A DNA stretch of 64,000 bases. Origin: Hetaerina americana (lineage: Eukaryota > Arthropoda > Insecta > Odonata > Calopterygidae). The stretch is from NCBI GenBank assembly GCA_022747635.1, contig JAKTNV010000004.1, positions 19,635,969 through 19,699,968 on the forward strand, in the 5' to 3' direction. This document shows, in pieces, positions 38,254 to 49,441 of this stretch. The notes under the pieces were generated by a model. That model had not been told where the DNA came from. It worked only from the letters and a program-made list of their open reading frames with translations, and made no database searches. The position numbers were made by a program, and so were the translations under genes. The stretch's first letter is position 1; every line of letters begins with the position of its first letter.

Positions 38254-38314
<61 letters not shown>
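38222..38314. repeat. (GT)n then (AT)n microsatellite
   Basis: A GT-rich run at about 38,245-38,263 is followed by about 50 bases of alternating AT. It lies about 110 bases from the 3' end of the inverted LINE copy. Confidence 0.95.
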
Positions 38315-38315
<1 letters not shown>

Positions 38316-38424
38316 CACTTTTTGAAAGTCTCACGAACGTGAATAATAATGTTTAACACCTAGCACCAGTGGACACCGACAAAAACACAGAAACACACAA
38401 AAAAGAGACTCACCTAACTTTCAT

Positions 38425-38760
38425 ATATATTATTATTATTATTATAAGGTAATCTACCGGTTAAGGTAGGTTTTTGGATGGACGTAATTACTAATTAAAT
38501 AATTTGTGGCCCCTAGCAAAACACAACATCCTACTCTACATGAGGTCCCTCTTCAGCTCTGAGTACTTTCTTCCTCCCTTCATCCCGTCCAACATCCCTA
38601 TCCTGTTCCTTCCCTTTCCTCGTTTGCCTAACATTCTCCCCTAAATTACAGTCTTCCACATCCCGCTGCCGGTCGATACCCCCTTCAGCCACTTTTTCTG
38701 CCTCCATAGGATTTCTCCCAGCAAACCCCTCTCTTCGCCCACCATACCAAGTACTTCCTC

Positions 38761-38762
<2 letters not shown>
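38425..38762 (-). mobile_element. LINE 3' end, second copy, minus strand
   Basis: On the minus strand this is the last part of the same LINE as at 10,421-12,975. It runs from about EEVLG in the C-terminal coding region through the stop and the 3' untranslated region to GGTAGATTACCTTATAATAA. A TAA-unit tail lies at 38,425-38,445. It is 5'-truncated exactly at an AT microsatellite (38,763). It encodes only the decayed C-terminal peptide. Confidence 0.85.

Positions 38763-38791
<29 letters not shown>
38763..38791. repeat. (AT)n microsatellite
   Basis: Alternating AT of about 30 bases directly abuts the 5' truncation point of the LINE copy and is followed by a CATA/CACA-type simple sequence to about 38,822. 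Confidence 0.9.
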
Positions 38792-38795
<4 letters not shown>

Positions 38796-38832
38796 CACAT
38801 ACGTACATACATACACACACACGGTTCAGATA

Positions 38833-39585
38833 CGAGGGCCATCCGGAAAGTAGTACCCGTTCGTGCCGCATGAAGTGCTGACGACGCGAGTAGCCGCTGG
38901 ACGAGGTCAGATAGCTTCAGTGGCTTGTCTGCCTTCTCTGAGCCAAGTTGCGTGACGCTAGCATTGCCTGTGTTGTTTCTGTGATTGTTTACAATGTTTA
39001 AAAAAATTGAGAACGCCGCCAGTTGTGAAGTGAGGGCAGTGATTAAATTCCTCAATGCAAGAAACGTTCGCCCATGTGATATTCATCGCCAATTAAAGGA
39101 GGTGTATGGAGACAAAGTAATGGACGAGTCGTCTGTTCGGCGGTGGTGTCGCAACTTCAACATGGGGAGGGGGAACACACACGACGATGAGCGTTCGGAG
39201 AGACCGTCTGTCATTACAGACCAACTGATGAGCTCAGTTGACGAATTCGTGAGGAACGATCGGCGCGTCACAATTGATGACATCTGTGAGCATTTTCCCA
39301 ATGTTTCTCGAACAATTGTTCATGAAATTGTTAAACACCATCTGCATTATGCAAAAATTTGTGCAAGATGGGTCCCTCGCGTATCTCAATGAGCTGGCGG
39401 CGAAGGACTATGCAGCAGGAATACAGAAACTTGTCACACGTTATGACAAATGCCTTAATTTGCTTGGAGATTATGTTGAGAAGTAGTTTAAAGTATCCTC
39501 TTTCAAATAAAATTTTTTATGTTTGTTAATATTTACTTTTGTGTCTTTATTTCACGAACGGGTACTACTTTCCGGATGACCCTCG
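38833..39585 (+). mobile_element. Internally deleted mariner element
   Basis: The terminal inverted repeats match over about 33 bases with one visible difference: the left begins CGAGGGCCATCCGGAAAGTA and the right, reversed, begins CGAGGGTCATCCGGAAAGTA. Both ends are flanked by TA, the mariner target duplication. At about 750 bp it is just over half the normal 1.3 kb length, because the central part of the transposase gene is missing. With intact ends, such a copy could be moved by a transposase supplied elsewhere. Confidence 0.9.
38994..39486 (+). pseudogene. Mariner transposase, central part deleted
   Basis: The N-terminal 130 or so residues form the DNA-binding part, with two helix-turn-helix regions (FLNARNVRPCDIHRQLKEVYG and later IDDICEHFPNVSRTIVHEI). 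At about 39,375 the sequence jumps to the last 35 or so residues (AGIQKLVTRYDKCLNLLGDYVEK) in another frame. All three catalytic Asp of the DDD domain are absent, so no cleavage activity is possible. The first frame ends at a TGA near 39,390. A truncated DNA-binding peptide could act as a repressor if expressed, but this is speculation. Confidence 0.85.
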
Positions 39586-39587
39586 TA

Positions 39588-40656
39588 TTTTAGTTTTCTC
39601 TTTTATTTGATATACTGACATTACTGTGGATAAACATCTATTTGGTCGCATTTTCTGAAGCGCAAAACTTTCTCGTAAAGTGACAATGGTTTTTTATTCT
39701 GTTGAAGGTCCTTAATTTGAGTCGGAAATATTGAATCCCCCAAACTCAGAAACAATATTAATAAACATCAGTTTTTAGTGTGGGGTTTCTTTTATAGATT
39801 GCGTTGTGATAACTATGTTTTACATCTTGTGTCTCGAGCTCTTAACTCTGATCCTAGTCAGTACCTGTATGATACAAGTATCTTTTTAAGTTTTTAACTT
39901 TATTTCTTTTTTGTCTTAAAAGCTATCCTAAAACATACTTCAGCCTTGGTGTAATCGCCCCGTGAACACTGAATCTACTTCCTAGGTTATATTTTCTCGC
40001 CTGCGTCATTGGGAACGAGCGCCTTTGTTCATTCCCGGTAAAAGGATATCTCGGCATTGAATCACAGTCAGCCAGCGTTCTTTATTTGTCTTGGCCTTGT
40101 TTTGTTTTTGACGTTTCGAAAGCCCAACCGCAGAACTATTAGCAGTCAGTTTTCCGACTCCACCGCAAAAACTTGTCTTATGTTCTTAGGTGGTGAGAAA
40201 GGGAGCAAAGAAAGGAAAAGGAATCAAAACCATCGATCGGCAATTACTGTGATGGGAAAGCATATGGTCCACTTGTGAATATCTCAATAGGTACGATACA
40301 TTGTATGAAAGAATTTGTGGGAACTCCTGCTAAGAAAATAACCAGAACCGATTCACTAACCATGTTATTTGTCATAGACTCGTCGATAGGTACGTCACGC
40401 AACGTAACATGTGCATTTTCGTCCCTTAGAAATCGCAGTAGTTAATGCATAAGCATTTCCTCATACGTGTTTCAGCAATAAGCATTTAATAATGATCATA
40501 ACCTAGAACTTCAATGAAATTATTTTTTGCCTGAAAGTAAATCTCAACGGTAATTTTTTAATTGTAATGTAATTCTTCTTGGAGGTAAAATAATAGCCAC
40601 TTCATCTCGTCAAATAGATTTCATATACGAAGATAGTTCGACGGAGACTGATCATA
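39588..40656. other. No gene seen
   Basis: The stretch is AT-rich. A stretch at about 40,211-40,256 resembles 43,324-43,370 and may be part of an old repeat. Confidence 0.35.
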
Positions 40657-41544
40657 CGAAGTCTCTCCAATAAATACGTAAACTGGCGCAATCGGGCGGC
40701 CATGACGCGGGCCCCACCTACTAGCTAGTTGCCTGAGACCCAATGTCTGTGCTTGGCGGATCGTCGAGCTGTGCCTATGGTGCCAGTTATCTTAGTTTCT
40801 GTTGTCTTATTTTTTACTTTTTGTTGAAAATGGAAATTGACGAAATCACGGAGAAACGAATCAGCATCAAGGTTTTGGTGAAGTGCGGTAAAAGTTATCA
40901 AGCAATTACTGAAATGTGGACAGCTGTTTACGGTGATAATGCTCTGAAGAAAACGTGCGTTTTCAAGTGGATTAAATCAGACCAAAAAATCAAGAAAGAT
41001 CGAAAATCGAAGTCATGCTCCTGGTTTTATTGGTTGTTCATCATGAATTTCTTCCTGAAGGACAAACAGTGAATGCTTAGTTCTACCATACAGTTCTCAA
41101 GCGTTTGAGAGTTCGCGTGCGTCGTGTTCGACAAAATTTTACTCAAGGCGATGGATGGAATATTCACCGTGACAATTCACCTGCACATTAAGCATTGATT
41201 TTTCGCCAGTTTTTGGCAAAAAATTCAATCACCATCCTTGATCATCCTCCTTATTCACCAGATCTTACCCTCTGCGACTTTTTCCTATTCCCGAAATGCA
41301 AAAATTTAGGGGACATCACTGGGAAGATGTGGAAGACAAATGAAGCAAGAAACGGCGAGAAAACTTAAAAGCCCAACTGCCGAGGACCTCCAAGGGTGCT
41401 TTAAACAGTGGCAAATAAGAAAATGGAATAAGTGCATAGCAACGAATGGAGAGTACTTTGAAGGGGATAAATTCGTGTAGACTAAACTTTGCAATATAAA
41501 TTTTGTATGACCTCATTTCGCGTATTTATTATGCAGGCCTCTCA
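40657..41544 (+). mobile_element. Decayed, deleted mariner-like element
   Basis: Imperfect terminal inverted repeats share AATAAATACG at 40,669-40,678 and its complement at 41,520-41,530, and both ends are flanked by TA. The element is about 890 bp long, shortened by an internal deletion. It belongs to a different lineage from the other two mariners in the window, judged by its transposase sequence. Confidence 0.7.
40830..41480 (+). pseudogene. Mariner transposase, deleted and frameshifted
   Basis: The N-terminus (RISIKVLVKCGKSYQAITEM, then YGDNALKKTCVFKWIK) is the first helix-turn-helix of a mariner transposase. The frame then runs without a break into a later part (LFIMNFFLKDKQ), so the second DNA-binding helix set and the first catalytic Asp are deleted. 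Further frames carry the remains of the HDNxPxHTA box (second Asp) and HPPYSPDLTLCDFFLFPKCK (third Asp). The C-terminal end reads WNKCIATNGEYFEGDKF to the stop at 41,478-41,480. Several stops and shifts make it inactive. Confidence 0.8.
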
Positions 41545-42388
41545 TATTTTTTAATCTCCGAAGATGATCATACATTTTCTAAAGCTCTCCAATTATTGCT
41601 AGTGTTGTGGGATACATATTTTCTATAAAATGGCAGCCTAAGGATTAATATGGCAGATCCTTGATAGCATTCTTTGCCTGTGCTATAGTTGAAATGAACT
41701 TTTTTGAATCATTCTGTATTTGATCGTTTCAACGAATTTAGTGGCCCGTTCCTGCCTATCTGGTGCTCCATGTGAAACCTTTAACCATTCCTGAGCCATT
41801 CACTTAGGCGAGATATCGGACATTTGGTGGAAAAATTAGCCTTCAGCCGTAGGTTACTTTTGTCCGCTGGCGTTCATTCTATAGAAAATTTTGATTCTTA
41901 AACCTCACAGCCAATCATCTGCATGAACCTAGCCATTTAATGGATGCTTTTCTCTCTTAAGTATTCACAAGGTTCTACGGACCTTTCGAATCTTATTCCC
42001 GTTCTTTTTGCCCAGAAATATCGGACGTCCAATTTTTTATACATCCTTTTTTGTATTAATTCCAGTCCCATTAGCCATCACTCTTATATAATTCTATATT
42101 TTGCTTATTTTATTTCATTTGATCCATCTGGCTTGGCGTGATTAATAGCATTTATTAGTTGAGCTGTAAAAATACCCATAGTATGCTTTCAAGTAAATAA
42201 AAAAAATATGTGATTTCCTCATAAAAATCTTTATTACACGGCCCAGGTTCGTCGCTGTGGGAGTGTAAGGAATTTTATCCACGAGTATATATACTCAGTT
42301 TTACAACAAACACAATTTACAAAACACATTTAGTCACTCCAAAGACGGGATCGAAATAAAGCCAAAATGTGGGTTATATAAATAAAAA
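41545..42388. other. No gene seen
   Basis: The stretch is AT-rich with only short chance frames. It runs into the Penelope-like remnant, whose upstream coding part is not recognisable here. Confidence 0.35.
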
Positions 42389-42650
42389 TATGACAACTGC
42401 TATGCGGTGTACTTGGGACAAACATGGAGTAAATTCAGAAAGAAAATCAATGAAACTTAACTCAGTTTCAAAAACAAAAACACGGTATCCTTGTTTGCGA
42501 AACATTTGATCGAGGAAGACCACACCATCAATTAAACCCCCCCAATACTTCCACCTGGAAAATATGGGACCTAGATTGAACGTCCTCGAATGAGTTTCAA
42601 TTATGAAATGTCTAGCTTTAAGTAAAATTGTACACGAGCACATGTACAGT
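42389..42650 (+). pseudogene. Penelope-like GIY-YIG endonuclease remnant
   Basis: One frame reads CYAVYLGQTWSKFRKKINE, a stop, then LSFKNKNTVSLFAKHLIEED. After a frameshift it continues FHLENMGPRLNVLE. These match the order expected in the GIY-YIG endonuclease of Penelope-like retroelements: a YxGQT core with Arg/Lys, a conserved FAxHLI-x-HxI segment, and a Glu-containing LxxLE end. Penelope-like elements use this enzyme to nick target DNA and have a reverse transcriptase upstream, which I do not see. It is a short inactive relic. The antisense open frame covering the same bases is a shadow. Confidence 0.6.
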
Positions 42651-43030
42651 TCCCATTCCCCCATCCTCAACCTTCCGATATCGATGTGCCTAGCCCACAA
42701 ACCGCATACCATCTCACCTTTCCCCCTCTCTCTTTCCCCTGTACCTAACTCTAGACCTGGAGACTCTAAGCCTCCTCCTCCATCCCCATTAATTGGCAAC
42801 GCCCACCGAGCCTTTTGATTGCACCCTTCCTCTGTCTATTAGCGTTACCCTGGGTGCTCTTTCTCCAGCAACCACAATGTAACCATCAGCCTTCCCTCCC
42901 CTCACGTACCGCTCCATACCGCATCCCCTCCTCGCTCCCCCTAAAACTGAGTGTACAGTTATATTGTATACCTGTATAATACTTGTGGATAATTTCCTGT
43001 AACTCACCTGAATAAGTGGTACATTAAGGA
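42651..43030. other. C/T-rich sequence after the Penelope-like remnant
   Basis: The plus strand is pyrimidine-rich at about 42,690-42,790 and nothing codes convincingly. It may be the element's 3' untranslated part or unrelated DNA. Confidence 0.3.
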
Positions 43031-46000
43031 AATCTGGGTCGTGCAATACAGATTTTTATCTTAAATGGACACATTTTTTGAATTCTTTTAAATCATGAAG
43101 CATATCCACGATGCAACGTATGAAATAATTGCCTATGATTAGTCCTTAATCCATTATTTGGCTATATCGCTGAGTCTAGATTCTTTCACTGTCTACAATG
43201 ATGTACCATTACTAATGGGGACCTATAAGTGTGGCATCGTCGAATCCGCGTACAAGATTTCAGATTCCGGTTTTCTAAGGCTCCAGTTATCTTGCACTCT
43301 CAGATGTTTATAAATCTAAAAAAGGAAGGAAAAGGTGTCTAAACCATTGGTTGGCAATGATTGTGATGGTACCGGTGGGTCATACAGGTATGTACAATTG
43401 TGGATGATATGATTTTAAAATTTCAAAGCTTGTTAGTTTGTTAGGCTCATGAAACTTGCTCGATGAGTATAATGCGGTGTCGTATTTCAGTTTGATTGAG
43501 GCTTCCTTTGTTCTTGGGTGATTATTTTCACGCGTGCCTCCTCATGTTTTCACTTCAAAATTCGCCGAGCCTATTCGAAAGGAACCACGTCACGCACCTT
43601 AGCGGAGCCCTTTCTCCGCTCGGGGAATCAACCCGCTCCTGTCCCGTATTTGATATTCACACTCCGTAACAGCGGTCGCGACAATGACTCAATTCCCACA
43701 TTCAAATGCCACGGTCCGATGGCCGCCACCTTGCAGTCCTGGCTGACCTTTTTGCAGCGTGCATAGTTTTGGAGGCTGACTTGCGAGAACTTCCACCTCG
43801 AGCCGAGCGGCGTCCTTTGAGTGCCCTAAGGGTTCGGCCTGGTGTGAACGTCCTCTCCTCCGCTCATGTAACGAGCGATGTTTGCTGCAACCCGCGTCCA
43901 TCAACGTAAGTGCGCTCGAAAATCACTCGTCACCGTGGCGAGCACGTGCACGACTTTCCACTTTGCCTTCCCTTGGCTCACCTCTTCCTCGGATGTCCGG
44001 ATCGGGTTCAAAGTGTGATTCAGTTGAATTTTGCAATTCATGGCAATAGTATGTGGGAATAGCGATGCACATTTTAGACTAGAATTGGCTAAATACCCAC
44101 AATGGTGCCTCCATTTCCGATTTACCATCCTAATTTCCTATCGGGGACGTAAGACATAAAATTACACCCCAGGCTAGAGATCCAGAGGACTGGCCTTTTA
44201 TTCGGTCCGTTATTTTGAAATGATGAAGTTTTTTATTTTATCCCCGACGGCATATTCTGCTAATTTATTTGGAATAGGATTTCCCTGTATTATATCACAT
44301 TTAGAGGGTATAACCCAGTAATTCATGGAAGATCGGAGTTCTTACAGGTAGTGTGACTTTTTATGGCAAGTGCCGGCGTTGATGGACTGATGGACGCATG
44401 GACTACAACTGCATTAATTCACTTCCACACTCCAGTACGCGCTCCGTATGCTGGAGTACGGAGCGGAACGACCGGTAGTAAACTCTAAAGTTGAAATGTT
44501 TCATTCATAGTTGAAAAATAAATTGGGTGGAAATATTGACGGGCATGACTTAAATTTAAGGGGGGTCGATAAATCAATACATTGAGTGTAGATAATAAAA
44601 GGCTGAAAAAACGTGAGACGCAGCCTTTTATACAGGTTGGCAGGGGATATACAATCTTAAATACTCGTAACATGCCAACCGAATTAACGGCTAAACTCTC
44701 TCATTTTTGTACTGCGCTGAAAACTGGTAGTCTAAAGCATTGCTTTTTTCGTTTAGTGGGTATCGTTAGGATTACTTTACCTCACCTTTACATGGCATAT
44801 TATTGGTAAGGAAATTATGACACCCAGCGTAGAATTACTTTAAATATTTAGCTCAATGGTTTTTGCCTGGGAATGCAAACCTCGTCAATTTACATTTAAT
44901 TAAATTATTCTTCAGAATATTTTATTTTTCAGCCATGGCCATTGATCCGAAGATTGATAGCCTGAAGGCTACTTAACTCGGACTAAAGCCCTGTGGCTTG
45001 GCTCGTACGAATTGAGTTAGAGCCGAAGTTGCTCTCTCTTGGACATACTATATAGCGCTTTTATTAGAATCTCGCAGGCGTTCGTAAATCAAATACGTTG
45101 TTTTTCTCTGAGTGCAGTATAAGGGATTATGTTCGAGTGGAGTCTAGGTTCGAATTAAGGATGCTCAGTTCGTTGCTATCAACCGCACACGTTATTTGTC
45201 ACATTTATTCACTATAAATCGTCCTCGCACAATATTTGTGGATGTCACAATTGAGTCCTAGTGTCCGCTTTTAGCGAAGGGCTTGTGAATTGCGATGCCA
45301 TCCTTTCACGCGGCGATTTCGACAGATTGGCGATGTTCAGTTGGCACCGCAGTGCGAGGCTCAAATTGGAGCAAGGTGGACCGATGCGCTCATAGTTGCG
45401 TCTTTAATAAAAAATTAAAGTCGCCAACAACGCTGAGATTATCACCATATTACCGCTCATTAGGCTACTCTTCCGGAGGCTACGCCAGTTTCTTCCCCGA
45501 ACCCACCGAAATAGCCATACATTTGCTTCTCTGCGAGTGAAATTTATAGCCTCATTACAGTCGGTAGAAATTCGTTTCCCAATCTATATCCGCTGTCGAG
45601 GGAGGGAAGGGTGTAGGTTTATCTATGGAATTTCCGAGCCCCGGGGGTCACGCTGCCGCCATGCATGGGGTCAGAGCGTTGCCATGTCGGGATACCCACC
45701 TTCAACTCCCCCACCGTCCCACGAGAGCTGTTTTAGTGCGTCGGGCAAATGAAATACGCGAATCGTCCTCCCTCTGCTCCCTGCGGCTTTCGTTTCTGTG
45801 TTTTTTTTTTATTTCCTTTCGACGGTCATTTCGTTAAGGCGTCACGAATTCGTTTTGGGTGTGCGCTAGGGTTCGAGGGAACTGTGGCCTGCGGTCAAGC
45901 CCGTCGAAAGAAGTGGGGGAGCGGCGTCGGATGGAGAGGGGGGAGGAGTGGCGGAGAGTCTTTTGTGTTTATTTCTGGATTTCGTGGTCGGGCAGATTGC

Positions 46001-46939
46001 ACGGGCGTGCGCCCATTGTGTTTCTTTTGTTTCTCTGCTTTGGCTCACGTGACCTCTCCAAGCCCCCCCTACCCGCGCCAACACCCGTCTACCCCGTACA
46101 CCTCAACCCCTTTCTCTTCACCTGACCTTCTCATTCTCCTTTGGTTCTCCCGTGTCCAATGAACTCGCGTGGATGGAGGGGCGATATGGAGTTGGGAGCG
46201 GGTTCCTCCCTAGTGGGAAGGGGACTGGCGATTAGGGCTGTGAGGCGCTGAGATATTTCATTATCGTCCATTAAGTGGTACCGTTATGTCAGTTCAAAAA
46301 CGTTCTATATAAATAATTCGCTGATACCTTCGGTTCACGAACATGAAATCCAATCTTAGCACCTAGAAGTGACTTTACTGATAATGGTTGCATGATATTT
46401 TGTAGGCGACGGTACGTACAATGCTTTTGATGTCAATGACCTCTAAAAATGGAATGATAATTTCGAGTGCAACATTCACCAATCTATCGATGTCTTTGTA
46501 TTGCTATCATGTGGCGAAACAGGTTTCTTATGTCTTTGGTGCTCGGTTCACGACGTTGTGGAAATTATGTAAGGGGCTTATCATTTCTCTTTCGTTCAGC
46601 TTAAAGACAGTTGCCGAAGCGCGACATCCAGGATCTTTCTATTGTGCGAATGTGTCCTCTGTTCCGTGTAACATTTCGTCTGATTTGGTCATGGTTTCGA
46701 AAAATAAGTTTTGTTTCGATGTAATTTCGTTACAATAACAAAATCTTATGCCAGCGCTCTTATTTACATGGTATCGGTGGCAGAAACATTTAAAATTGTT
46801 TTTTACTCACAAATATTTTCAAAAAAGTATGTAGAGTATTTGCTTTCATAAATGAATATATGAATATTTATAATATTGGGTGTTTTCATTGAATACGAAT
46901 ATGCTAGTTGTAGCTTTATACTAAGCAAGGAATATAAAA
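43031..46939. other. Presumed intron, third part, with GC-rich patches
   Basis: GC-rich patches lie at about 43,590-43,920 and 45,290-46,240. The first ends in a donor-like CAACGTAAGT at 43,904-43,913 but lacks a matching acceptor or recognisable peptide. A small perfect hairpin lies at 44,440-44,465. Confidence 0.35.
44440..44465. repeat. Short perfect hairpin
   Basis: Arms CGCTCCGTA and TACGGAGCG pair perfectly over 9 bp around the loop TGCTGGAG. A nearby CTCCAG can alternatively pair with CTGGAG in the loop. Confidence 0.8.
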
Positions 46940-47200
46940 AACTATGAACACAATAATCAAGCCGAAGGTCGGGTTGGTAAGTAATGGTAGAGTTCACCCA
47001 GTAGTAAACCTGACGGTTTGTGAAATTCACACATCAGGGTGGAGGGGAAGTTGTACAGTTCCTTTCACAGGAATATTTGATACCCGGAAAATGGCCAACT
47101 TGGGTTGGCTTGAAGATCCCCAGTGAGGCTTACCCGGCAATCAAACCTGGGCCCTCCGGTTAGTAGTCCAACGCTCTACCCCTGGGCTACCGCTACCCAT
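46940..47200 (-). mobile_element. tRNA-derived SINE-like element, minus strand
   Basis: On the minus strand the head begins near 47,198 as GGTAGCCCAGGGGTAGAGCG, a very good A box. It continues through TTGGACTACTAACC and reaches the B-box-like AGGTTTGATTGCC (complement of about 47,137-47,149). The body towards 46,940 is non-tRNA sequence. No second copy is in the window, so the left end is a guess. It is closer to a real tRNA than the other elements, but the B box has a mismatch and the arms pair incompletely. Confidence 0.5.
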
Positions 47201-48544
47201 ACAAGAAATATGTCAAGTTAAATAATCGAAGTAATTGAACAAATTAGGATGTATAAACCAGATAAGGGAAGTGGGTATGCAAGGATGGAGCAGTATGGAA
47301 GAATTAAATGAAAGATAGTTTCGTATCATTAACTGAAATGTCGAATTTCAACAGTGCCTACACATTTAGATGTGAATGGAGTGATTGGTTGTGAATGCTT
47401 GTGCCGAATCTCATTCAGCATTCATATTGTATTTAGGGGAACGATATATCCGTAAACAATCTAAATTACCAATGAATTGGTCACAGTTTGTTAAGCAAGA
47501 CATAATTGTTCCCAGATACCTGATAAATGATCACTAATAGACTGGCTCATCCGGAAAAGCCGTTATGCATGATGTCCCCCGCATATTGTCAATGGCTGAT
47601 TATGGGTCCTCGGCGTGAGATCTTTTCGATGTGCGTTAAATTGTCGATGCGCCTACACTCTGTGGGCGTTCAGATCACTACGGAAGGAGGAGGAAAGAAT
47701 AAGAATCGATTAAGGCGAAGGCCCACCTTTTTCCAGACCGGGGGAGTGGGGAATCGTACCGATGCCGCGAAGGAGGAGTTGGAGGCGAGGCAAGGTGCAG
47801 GGATGGTTGGGGCAGGGACGGGAACGGCGGGTCTCACTCCGTGACGGCCCCCGGCGAACGTGCTCGTAGTATCGCCTTCTCATTGGTCCCCCCTCCCTCT
47901 TATGTCCCCCACCATACTTGAAATCCCCGAAAATTCCCCCGCATCTCCATCTTCATCGCATCGTGATTTCCGATAGAATGCGGATATGCGGGGAGGGAAA
48001 AAATTCATCCCCTCCTCCATAACTCCGTTCTGCACTACTGTCCTGTGACGCCCTCTCCTCCTCGTCCCTCCCGTCAACCCTACCGGTTCCTGAACCCTCG
48101 ATGCGTTTCGTTTCTTTTATTATTGCATTTTTTTGTTATTCGAGTCCGAGAGCGCTGGGCAGCGTCGCGACCTCCACCGGGGGCGGCTCATGTCAACTGT
48201 CGTCCGGTTTTTTCGCCACTCACGCGGTTATCATTCGTCATCAGTTCCGTCGAAAACGTCCTCAGTTCCACTATCACGATGGAAGCGCGACCGGTCACAC
48301 CTAGATACTCCTGCGCCTTTCGTTTCACCCTCCGGTGTCGTGATTGTGTTTCGGGAATCAAAGCTGCTATGTTATAGTTGACGAGTCATCCCGGTGGTGG
48401 GTGATCCATGAATGGGTCGAAATATTTGAGCGGGAAGTTAAAAAAAATGAAACAATCACGTAACTGCCCGGCATCAGCGTTATCAGTGTGATCAAATTGC
48501 GAAACTAGCCAGAATGTTCAATTATTCACAAATACCGTTGCCGA
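47201..48544. other. No gene seen; GC-rich patch
   Basis: A GC-rich patch at about 47,640-48,380 gives several overlapping frames without domains. It resembles the other islands in this intron. Confidence 0.35.
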
Positions 48545-48645
48545 CCGGGTTAGCCTCGAGGGCAATGAACACACACTCCTGATCGCCCAAAGGTCGCAAT
48601 TCAAGTCACGCTATGGGCATGTGTGTTTTGGATCTGAGCAAACGT
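48545..48645 (+). mobile_element. Degenerate tRNA-like SINE head
   Basis: GGGTTAGCCTCGAGGGCAA resembles an A box and GCAATTCAAGTCACGC a B box, at a tRNA-like distance. No other copy is seen, so confidence is low. Confidence 0.3.
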
Positions 48646-48805
48646 TGAGAAGGGCTCTTGAGGTTCGAAATGATCTCATTATATAAGGGTCGTCGTATAT
48701 TTTGTGCGCTAATACTAGGCCAGGCGCTCTTCTTCAATTTCCTACATGAAAAAATGGTAATTTCATAGGCTTTAATAAGTTTCTGCCTTTCAATTATCTA
48801 ATCTT

Positions 48806-48938
48806 GAGCAGTAAATAAATTGGAGTGCGCATGATTGTGAGAACTCTTCATAAACATTTTTGGCTCCACCAGAATTCAAACCCGGATCCCCCGTTTGTTG
48901 ATTGCAGCTATTAGCAAATTGCGCTATCTCTAAAGCAG
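48806..48938 (-). mobile_element. tRNA-like SINE, minus strand
   Basis: On the minus strand the head near 48,938 reads AGAGATAGCGCAATTTGC (A box) and then GGGTTTGAATTCTGG (B box). The tail ends with AATAAATT near 48,816. The order of A box, B box and A/T-rich tail supports a SINE, although only one copy is present here. Confidence 0.45.
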
Positions 48939-49364
48939 GTAATACAGTCTGTGTGTCCCCCTTAGCCTCATTAAGTACTTTAAATAAATAAACGTGGCGT
49001 GTTGTGCTAGTCATATTTACTAGGATGAACCCCCTACTTAGTATGCCCTTCAAAAGACGAATTATGAACTAATAATGGATGCCACGAAGATGATTGGTTC
49101 GCAGCTGCGTTAAATATTCCTGGTATTGCCATTTATTTCATCAGTGTTTCCCCTTACAATTGTTGTGATTCAACTAAAAATTGGTGCTACTCAGAAATAC
49201 GCTAAGTAATCATTTAGTTGTCTCATATTCATCTTAAAACATTTATGCTTTCAGATTTGCCGAGAAAGTTTTCCATTTCGTTATTTTTACATTGCTCAGG
49301 AAGGTCTAATTTCTAGGGACATGCGTTTCAAATCATAAAGAAAAAATGCCAAGATAATGAAAAC

Positions 49365-49430
49365 AGTATTAAATAAATGAAAAACTCCAATAGCCGTAAA
49401 CAGTTTGGAGTTTTTCATTTATTTAATACT
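49365..49430. repeat. Perfect 26-bp inverted repeat with 14-nt loop
   Basis: The arms 49,365-49,390 and 49,405-49,430 are perfect reverse complements over 26 bp, starting AGTATTAAATAAATG. The loop holds TAGCCGTAA, which is repeated directly after the right arm (49,433-49,441). The pattern fits a template-switch event that copied the left arm backwards. Confidence 0.9.
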
Positions 49431-49441
49431 ACTAGCCGTAA

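Noticed and set aside
43590..43915. GC-rich block ending in CAACGTAAGT as a possible exon
   Set aside because: No good acceptor in a compatible frame and no recognisable peptide; a single donor-like site is common by chance.
47130..47200. Possible functional tRNA gene on the minus strand
   Set aside because: The A box is very good, but the B box deviates (GGTTTGATTGCC) and the anticodon arm does not give a regular 5-bp stem with a 7-nt loop.
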